From contig CP136069.1 of NCBI GenBank assembly GCA_032622095.1, positions 47,158,194-47,222,193 of the forward strand: a stretch of DNA of 64,000 nucleotides, written 5' to 3'. The translations under genes were made by a program, and so were the position numbers. Below the pieces are notes generated by a model. It saw only the letters and a program-made list of their open reading frames with translations. It ran no database searches and was not told the DNA's origin. This document shows positions 56,608 to 64,000 of the stretch, piece by piece. Numbering within the stretch: the first letter of the stretch is position 1; each line of letters opens with the position of its first letter. The DNA is from Siphonodentalium dalli (Eukaryota > Mollusca > Scaphopoda > Gadilida > Siphonodentaliidae).

Positions 56608-59100
56608 GTCAGTTAAAGAACACCAACATATATCACTTAAATATGATTTAGTATGGATATGATGTAAGTCTAGTTTCCGCTTTATTGTGTTGTGTACTGT
56701 GTCTTCAGATAATCACTTTATATATATTAAATATGGATAACAGGATGCTTGTTTGCTGGTGTTAGTGTTGGTGCCGGGAAGTAGCGAATGTGTCCACCAC
56801 CTGTCATTATTTCGAACACATAAATCTCAACTATTGATGTTAAAACATCGGAAATGTCGGAAAATCCAAGACACTCGATATCACAGTGATACTGGATAAC
56901 GCGAGAAACTATTCTAAAATTTCATTATATACATTCAATTAGAAAATACCAACTAAGGTTGTGTGTTCCAAACATGTTAATTCTGTAAATAAGAAGAAAC
57001 CGGGAGATCCATAACCAGAGCCAATGTGGTCATATCACGGAGCAATGTTTTCACAGACACGCTCCTCATAAAAGTTATTACAATAAATAGCACCTTCCAT
57101 ACATGTACATGCCTGAAGTGACCTTCGGAATCCTTCATATCGTTTACGCACATTTTAACTAATATGAACATACGCTAGCTTAATTAACGAACCAAAAACT
57201 AAACAGCTCACATGAGGGTATCTATGGCTTTTTAAAAATATCAAAATCAGTTTATAGGTTCCCTGGTATTCCCCAAAAAAGATTAACATAAGCCTATATT
57301 TCTTGGGATGATTACACTGGTACACAACGGTTCGTCGAAAGAATTGGCCCCAATCATAATTTAGAGTCTAAATTAGGCCAATCGCACGTCAGGGTAGTCT
57401 TGATTGACAGCTAGACTATACATGGCATAACCTACCAACATCAAAGTGAACATAGTTATATCCTGTCGAGAGGGGAACGAGAACATTTTTAATGAATTTA
57501 AGCAATATATTTCTTTTCTTGACGCTGGGTGAGCGCTACGGTTGAGATACTTTATGGAGAAGCGTGTGTATTTCTTAGCTGTTCTTTTCATTCATAAGAT
57601 GTCACCGTGTCGATTTCAACGAAAATCGACGAACAACATCAACGTGTAATTTTCCCCATTGACCGAGTTCGCCTGAACCTGCAAGAGTGTATCTTCTGCT
57701 TTGTTCATAAGTATGTATTTCCTTTCGATTCCAGACAATAGTATGATATTTATGGATCACCACATGCATGTAAATACTATGTAGTCTAATGGTAACAATT
57801 AATTACATATTAAATATATGTTATTTCGTTTCGCACAGTAGCGTATACAGTATCAAGTGCTGTACAGTAAAGACCTTCGCACCTTCGTGATGTCAGTCTT
57901 ATTATATTTCACATCAGGAATTTCGATAACTTTTCACTCGCCCGAAGGGTTTTGACTGTAGTTACTATAGTGTCGTTATTTATTGTGGCTTATTTTCTCA
58001 ATAAAAAGTAAACTACCGCTACGAATGAACTTATTTTGTAATTCAATATTCATTATTCTCATTTGCAATACCGGTAATCGAAAGACACAGTAACAAGATT
58101 TTCCGATTACGACATTAATGCTTTAAGCCCACCGATCTACTGTGCGACAAAAGTGGTCGCACAAATTCAAAACAGCAGCGTCGTATTAGATAATAATTAG
58201 TGACGTCACAAAATCAGATATAGTCTATATACGACCGGACGCTTTGGGTCGTAGTAAATTATCAGATAAAGGTAAATAACACAACCACTTTAACATTTGA
58301 TTTATATTATAAATACACGAGATTATCAATTTTGGGTAACTGGTTCCTTTTAGAAAAGGCTTTACATGTATAACATGTATCCACGAGTCAACACCAATCA
58401 ACTTGAGTGTCCTGGAAATTATTTCTTCACCAATTCGAAAACTCACTTAGTTATTATACTCGGAAATACGAATCACAATACCGTCTATGGTTAGATGTCG
58501 TACCGATACGCCGTACACGGGAACAAAGTTCAAGGATTTAAAATCTGAATTTATATATAAAAATGAACATATATTCGATTTATCCCAATTCACATGTCAG
58601 TCACTGGGAGTGCATATGGTGTACGAAAGACGTGTACATGAAGTGAGCGAGATGTGAGCGAATTGGAAGAATGTCACTTGATATATAATAATGTGTACCT
58701 CTGTTTATATTTACATTCCTCCATTGATATCTGTTTATTCTAATAAAAAAAAAAAAAAAAAAATGGTTAACCGTTGAAAGCATTCCAAAACATCAGAAAC
58801 ATTTCAAGCAAATTCTAATTTACTTTTCTTTTTTGTTGCTCAAGTGGCAAATGGAATTAGACTGATGTTTTTCTGGTGTCTTAAATTAAATTGTAATTTT
58901 ATTACTCGATAAAGTTAATAAAAAAATTAACTGTTACAGTTTGGTATTTTAACTAGGATAAAGTATTTTAACTTGTAAGAAAATTATATAATTTTTGTAC
59001 GTGTTCAATATATATGTATTATTTTACAGTCAGTCAAAAGCTTGTATGTTTTTACCTCCGACTTTTAAATATAATTTATCTTCTCTGTATCTTATTTCAG
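56608..59100 (+). other. Intron 6
   Basis: About 2.5 kb, mostly unique. Bases 58106-58255 are the inverted copy of the repeat at 5138-5300. A run of about 20 A lies at 58744-58763. The acceptor is CTTATTTCAG at 59091-59100. Confidence 0.65.
58106..58255 (-). repeat. Dispersed repeat, copy 2 of 2
   Basis: The reverse complement of this segment matches 5138-5300 ('ggcgtcgtat'-like, 'gtgacgtcacaaaatcagat' and 'ccggacgctttgggtcgta' on the + strand here). Confidence 0.6.
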
Positions 59101-59194
59101 GTAACTTATTGACACTGAAGGAGTGGACTGAACGGTGGACATTCCAGGCCGTTACTAACGCTTCATTCGCCGTCGACTCCTTCTTCTCGTTAAG
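59101..59194 (+). CDS. NRF-6-like acyltransferase, coding exon 7
   Basis: Residues 318-349. It encodes GNLLTLKEWTERWTFQAV and then TNASFAVDSFFSL, the conserved N.sfsVD(S/T)FF.LSG motif of eukaryotic NRF-type acyltransferases. It enters phase 1 and leaves phase 2 before GTGAGAGT; the split Ser codon (ag+c) is completed by exon 8. Confidence 0.9.
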
Positions 59195-59249
59195 GTGAGA
59201 GTTTATCAGGTCATGCCCAACCTAAATTCAATATTTATTACAGTTATAA

Positions 59250-59640
59250 TTAAAGGTATTCAATCCGATTCGATCATCAGATTGCCAAAAATAATGATAA
59301 CCACAGTCAACTATAGTATAGAATTGCCCAAAACCTGTTATTTATCAACATTTTGTTCAACGAAATTTGGTCGGATTGTCAAATATCTAAGACCCAAAGC
59401 CACTTGATTTTAGAGTTTTCCATCTTCATCCGCAATTTTGTCCGATACCGTCGGCTCGTAGACGTTTTGCCAGGCTGCCAAAAAGTACCGGTGGTGAAAA
59501 ATATAAAATATCAAAAATCGATATCCGATCACTCTGAGCTTTGTTGGTTGTGTTCCTCGACTCGAATAAAATATTTTACCCCCCCCCCCGAAGCCACAGA
59601 AATAGTAATTTGGAGCATTAATTCGGATTATACATCTTTA
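59250..59640 (+). repeat. Dispersed repeat, copy 2 of 2
   Basis: It matches 30498-30960 in the same orientation. This copy is slightly shorter, lacking the 'caacaacaacaac' segment, and has a C-run at about 59580. Confidence 0.7.
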
Positions 59641-60077
59641 CCTATAATTAGGTCAGGCACATCCTGAAATCAACTATTATAATTATATTCAACTGTAGTA
59701 GGTAAATATGAATATCGTGGTTTTGTGAATTCGATACAAGAGGCATATATATAGACCAACATCATATTTCAAAAATATAATTTAAAAACATCGGTACCAT
59801 GTTTTTATATTGTGACGAAATAACAGTTCTCAATCCGTGTGACATATCAGTGATGATGGCACATGCTAAGGAAGTCAAATTCAATTGGTATAAATGGTGT
59901 TATGAATGAGCCATTGAATGATCATGTTAACGTCATTTAGAAAGGCAAAATTTTGTCTTTGTAATCCTTCATCCCATTCTCATCGATTGCCAGTAAACAA
60001 AGAACTACGAAGAACTCAACGTGCTCTCTCACTGCTCTCTAACAATTTCCCAAAACACTCATTTTATAAACCCCACT

Positions 60078-60125
60078 GTTTCGCAACAACAACAGCAACA
60101 ACAACAACAACAACACCAACAACAA
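60078..60125. repeat. (CAA)n microsatellite
   Basis: About 45 bases of CAA repeat with a few interruptions. The Thr-rich reading frame over it is not a gene. Confidence 0.85.
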
Positions 60126-61124
60126 CGAACTGTGGTGTTTGCTAATTTGCAAAATTGTTGTTTTTAATTTGCAATTAAAGCACGCTATGTATAAATGGTG
60201 ATATCACGGATATAAATCCGTTATAAGGTGTAATGTTCCTATTGGACCTTTTTCTATCAATAATGAATACCGTGGAGCAAATAGATACACCTTATTAAGC
60301 TGATTATGCAGTTATTATTTACTGCAGACAATTGCAAACACGATGTACATACGTTACAAATACGAATATCTACTGAGCTCTAAAGATCAAATAGCTCTTT
60401 ACTGATTATCAATTGACAACTTCCTTTCGGCTACACATTCCGCCGACTTCACAAGAATACCCTTATGTTTCATAACAATCTGTAACAGTTGTAAATTTCT
60501 TTTTGCCCGACTACAACGTGTTAGTTTCACATTGTAGCGTTCTAGAAATTAACATGTAGACCTATCTGCGTCTTTACGCTCATTTACAACGAAACCGAAC
60601 ATTTCGCCGCATGGATACTCTACTTAGAAATTGTTTTACTCCTCTTTACGTGAACTGATTCCCACCATGCGACTAGCAAACCGATTGGACAATAGCTGCG
60701 CAAATGACGGATGTGTTAACTGATCCAAAGTGTGAACGTTTTATTTTCTAAAAAGCGAGGATTCCAAAATAAAATCAACCCTTCGAAATGGATTAAAGAA
60801 TATATACGAGCGCACTTAGACCTTCCATTAAGGAGCTTCGTGTGTACTTCTTTGTCAGATAACAAAACAGTTGTCACCCTTGTTTTTGTTTTCTCGACCT
60901 GGAATGTCACCATTCCAGGTCTCGAGCGGGCGACAAATCCCCGTGTCTCACTCCATCACGGGCGACAACTTTATATTAGTAACTAAAATAAGCCAGCGCA
61001 AAATGTTGCAAAACCTATTTTATCGGGAGACTGAACATTTGCTGTAATGTTGCTGCGAGCGCAATTTGGCTGTACACTGGGATGCGCGATCACATAGTTT
61101 CAATAACAAACAGGGAAAGGGCAC

Positions 61125-61760
61125 CTGATACAGACCAATATTACTCTGTAGTAATACAAAACTATTAGTTAAAATGCCTCAGTGGTAAAGGGTATGTGGC
61201 ATGCCACACCAGCCGTTGAAGCATGCCACAGGCTCTTTGAAAAGCTGAAATTCTAACATTGCCAAAGGGTAATAACTCTATAAAGAATGTACCTTTACGA
61301 AATAACGGCTATTTGTATGAGAAATTACAACACCACAATAGATCAACTCTGGTGAAATATAAATTCTTCTATAGGGTGTGTGGGCTTTGGTGAGGTTTGT
61401 GTTACGCTCTTTAAAACACTTCTTCAAATATTTCCGTTATTTCGTCAAAAACACTTCTTCAAATATCTCCGTTATTTAGTTAATAAAAATAATTTCTTAT
61501 TTCTATAATTCGTGCTATTTCGTTCTTATTTCTATAATTCGCGCTATTTCGATGCATTTTTTATTCCGCTATTTCGCTGTATTTTCCTATTTTGCTTTTT
61601 CGTTGTATTTCATATTTCGATAATTCACTATATTTGACATAGTATTGGGATATTGGCATGCCTCAACGGCTGGCGTGGCTTGCCACATACCCTTTACCAC
61701 TGAAGCCTTTTGACTAATAGTTTTGTATTACTACAGAGTAACATTGGTCTGTATCAGGTG
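61125..61760. mobile_element. TIR element of 0.63 kb
   Basis: Inverted ends ACCTGATACAGACC extend for about 100 bases, to about 61220 and 61655, with a few mismatches ('gtaatacaaaactattagt', 'tggcatgcc', 'ggtaaagggtatgtggca'). The interior repeats 'tatttcg' words. Flanking ggaaaggg and ggaaatgg could be a worn 8-base target duplication, which would suggest hAT, but this is not firm. No transposase is visible. Confidence 0.7.
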
Positions 61761-62934
61761 GAAATGGTGGATTTGCCACTGTAATATTCCACAACATTAG
61801 TTAGATATAACTATAATAGTTGAATTTAGGATATACCTGACCTGATAATTGTTGAATATGGATGTGTAACCCTTGTTTGTTTTGTGACGAATAACATTTC
61901 TTGATCCGCGCGAATGGTAAATCTGACGGCACGTCATACGGATGCTAATTAACATTACATTAGTCTAAATAGTAATATGAAGGAGCAAGTGTGTCGTCAC
62001 GCTAAAACGAAAGGCATACATACTTGTGATTTAATTAAATAAGATAAGCTGGAGCGGTGTGTTGCAAAACGAATGTTATCTGGAGACTGTTCATGTTTTG
62101 CAATATTGTTATGTTGGTTTGTGTTCTAGTGTGCGCAGTCCATAGTTTCCGCGAACACAGATAAATCGTGGATTGAACATGGTCAAATTCAACTATACTA
62201 GTTAAGTGTAATTACAATATTTGAATTTAAAGGCACGTGACCTGTTTGCATATCATGCGCGACAGAATATGATTTAATCTTATTCAAGTCCTCTTAATAT
62301 ATCCAAATTAGAATTGGCAATGGACATTTCGTAAATTTAATTGATATGTCTGACACAATCTGAATTCGACTACTATATCAGGGCGAACAAGAAACCGACT
62401 TAGTATGATATTGCTTATTTGTGTTCGTGAACACATTATATTTATACTGAACTAATATAGTTGGATGGTTGAACATATATTGGATAGTGGTGGTCCATTA
62501 TTTTAATGAAAAAACATAAGGCAAACACTTATGTTTCAGAACTGATTGGAAGATTGCACGACACTGCAATTATAAGTATTGTAACGACACCGTGTCACAG
62601 TGGAGGCATCCATTATAATGTTAGTTTAAACATAGTTGTATTCTCAATCAAATATAATTCATTATGTACACCCATGCGCCATTATAGTAAAGATTAGATG
62701 ACAATAGGATTTGGCAGTATGACTGTATGGATGGTAACACGAAGTGACGTGAATATATAATAATTAGTGTGCTTGTAAGTGTATAAAACTAACGCTATTA
62801 TATTACTACATATGTGGTATTTTGTTTGTCTTCAGTAGTTAGGCCTGACACCCTTTCACCCCTAAGTTATATCAATTCGAGTAGGGGATAGTTTATCCCC
62901 GGATACAACACAGCTGTTCTATACTTTATTATGG

Positions 62935-63130
62935 AGTGCGGTAGCCTAGTGATAGGGTGTCGGACGGGGTTAACGCACCAGCATGAGTTCGCGCCCACTG
63001 GAGGACTATCGTTTCCGCAACAGTGGCTTGGCCAGATTAAGCGCTGTGTGTGCTGTAGTGTGCTGTTTCATATCTCGCGACAGATTGTGACCATTAGACA
63101 AGGTCAATTGTACTGTGCTCGCTCCGTCGT
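62935..63130 (+). repeat. tRNA-derived SINE
   Basis: TAGCCTAGTGATAGGG (from 62942) matches the A box and GAGTTCGCGCC (62985) is close to the B box. Spacing is 43 bases, in a context (gtcggacggggttaacgc) typical of tRNA-derived SINE heads. The rest reads as a SINE body; its 3' end is uncertain. No full cloverleaf is present. Confidence 0.6.
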
Positions 63131-63772
63131 GCCTAGACGATCAATTGGGACCTAGTTGTGTAAGCGTAAGCCGGTCCAATGAAGCGCCTGTAAAATGGAA
63201 GCATGCACAAGACTCGGGATTACTCACAACGGGGATAGGCGCTATGCAAATCCCATTATTATATTCCATTAATGGACTTAGTGGTTTGGGTTTAGGTTGT
63301 TAGTATGAAAGTCTGAACTTGGGCAATTATGGAAATTTATTCTTCAAGCGATAGGTTGCTGGCGCCTTCCGGTAATGTTTTGTTTCGGCGATAGTGTTCA
63401 TTATAATGTGATAGGTTGCTGGGCCTTCCAGGATTGTTTTTGTTCATTATGCTGTTGGTGCCGTATCATTTAGATGATATAATGATGATATTAACAAAGA
63501 GTAATCATAACCAATGGCATAACGACGGGATAAAGTCATCCTTTCTATCTGGGAACAACTGAACTTTCTTTCAGTATATCACCCATACTCTCTTAGAAGT
63601 TATATGTTGTGAACAATTTTTTTTTATTTTGGTATATTTCTCCGAAATGGCGCTATATTAACTAATTATACAATGCTGTGTGGTCGCTACTCCCACTAAA
63701 GTTCTTGAAAACTTGCGACGCAGAGCTATAATACGTGTCACGTCGGTCACTATTTTTCATCTCTTCCGTTGA

Positions 63773-63935
63773 CTTGTTGGTAACATACCTCACATTATAT
63801 ACATATCTTCTAGAATCTTGTTGGTAACATACCTCACATTATATGCCTATTTTCTAGTATCTTGTTCGTAACATACCTCACAATATTCTACATGTACATC
63901 TATTCCAGCGGCTTGTTGGTAACATACCTCACATT
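63773..63935 (+). repeat. Copies of the exon-8 5' edge
   Basis: cttgttggtaacatacctca starts at 63773, 63817, 63861 (one mismatch) and, in exon 8 itself, at 63912. Spacing is 44, 44 and 51 bases. Copies 2 and 3 are also preceded by acceptor-like tcttctag and ttttctag. From the copy-3 acceptor (AG at 63856-63857) to the exon-8 start the frame is open and 51 bases long, so its use would add 17 residues in frame. From the copy-2 acceptor the frame hits a stop. Confidence 0.85.
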
Positions 63936-64000
63936 GTTGGAACTGAATCACCACAACGGAAGAATCAACTGGCTGCGCTTTTACTTTCACCGATATTGGA
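63909..64000 (+). CDS. NRF-6-like acyltransferase, coding exon 8 (runs off the window)
   Basis: Residues 349-379 and beyond. It encodes SGLLVTYLTLLELN, completing the DSFFSLSG motif, and then RFYFHRYWR, the basic segment before the next helix (family pattern yfhRy.RltP). It enters phase 2 after CTATTCCAG. No donor is reached before the window ends, so the rest of the acyltransferase domain lies to the right. Confidence 0.85.

Larger units (their letters stand above)
59195..63908 (+). other. Intron 7 with repeats
   Basis: About 4.7 kb. It holds a dispersed repeat (59250-59640), a (CAA)n run (60078-60125), a TIR element (61125-61760), a SINE head (62935-63130) and a direct duplication of about 65 bases near 63350-63450 ('gataggttgctgg..ccttcc'). 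At the end lie three partial copies of the exon-8 start (63773-63884). The acceptor is CTATTCCAG at 63900-63908. Confidence 0.75.

Overview
This window is eukaryotic genomic DNA from an animal. It is AT-rich and intron-rich, with (TA)n, (CA)n and (CAA)n microsatellites. It carries Helitrons with CTAG ends, a Penelope-like retroelement, tRNA-derived SINE heads, foldback elements and many hairpin MITEs. The style of repeats and the protein family point to an invertebrate, plausibly a marine lophotrochozoan such as a mollusc. That placement is a guess from style, not from a marker gene.

Only one host gene is supported. It lies on the + strand from about 32.5 kb to beyond the right edge and resembles nose resistant to fluoxetine protein 6 (NRF-6), a secreted NRF domain followed by a multipass acyltransferase-3 domain. 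I find eight coding exons (32537-32825, 34810-34976, 38670-38769, 44948-45050, 49613-49761, 56464-56607, 59101-59194, 63909-64000+). All seven intron phases are mutually consistent and give 379 codons in the window. The position where family members usually carry a conserved histidine in the first acyltransferase helix is Gln here.

The left half (1-32 kb) has no recognised host gene. From left to right it holds a TTAA-flanked MITE containing two palindromes (0.8-1.2 kb), hairpin and SINE remnants (3-7 kb), a TTA-flanked TIR element of 1.9 kb (10.6-12.5 kb), three Helitrons in the same orientation (12.8-14.8 kb), and a Penelope-like element with intact RT motifs A-E and a GIY-YIG endonuclease bounded by 145-bp inverted arms (15.1-17.2 kb). 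Further Helitron ends follow at 17.3 and 23.3 kb, then a 5.2-kb foldback element nested in an older repeat (23.9-29.1 kb).

The introns of the NRF-6-like gene hold head-to-tail Helitrons (41.0-43.7 kb), a small Helitron (44.6 kb), a 4.4-kb foldback element in intron 5, and several MITEs.

The most unusual signal is that four exon edges of this one gene are duplicated. The 3' edge of exon 2 with its splice donor is amplified into a 2.8-kb minisatellite with an 88-bp unit. The donor of exon 5 is repeated on the far side of the intron-5 foldback. The 5' edge of exon 6 is related to a 1.8-kb array with a 74-bp unit. The 5' edge of exon 8 is preceded by three partial copies, one of which offers an in-frame upstream acceptor. 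Units of both long arrays carry acceptor-like and donor-like motifs.
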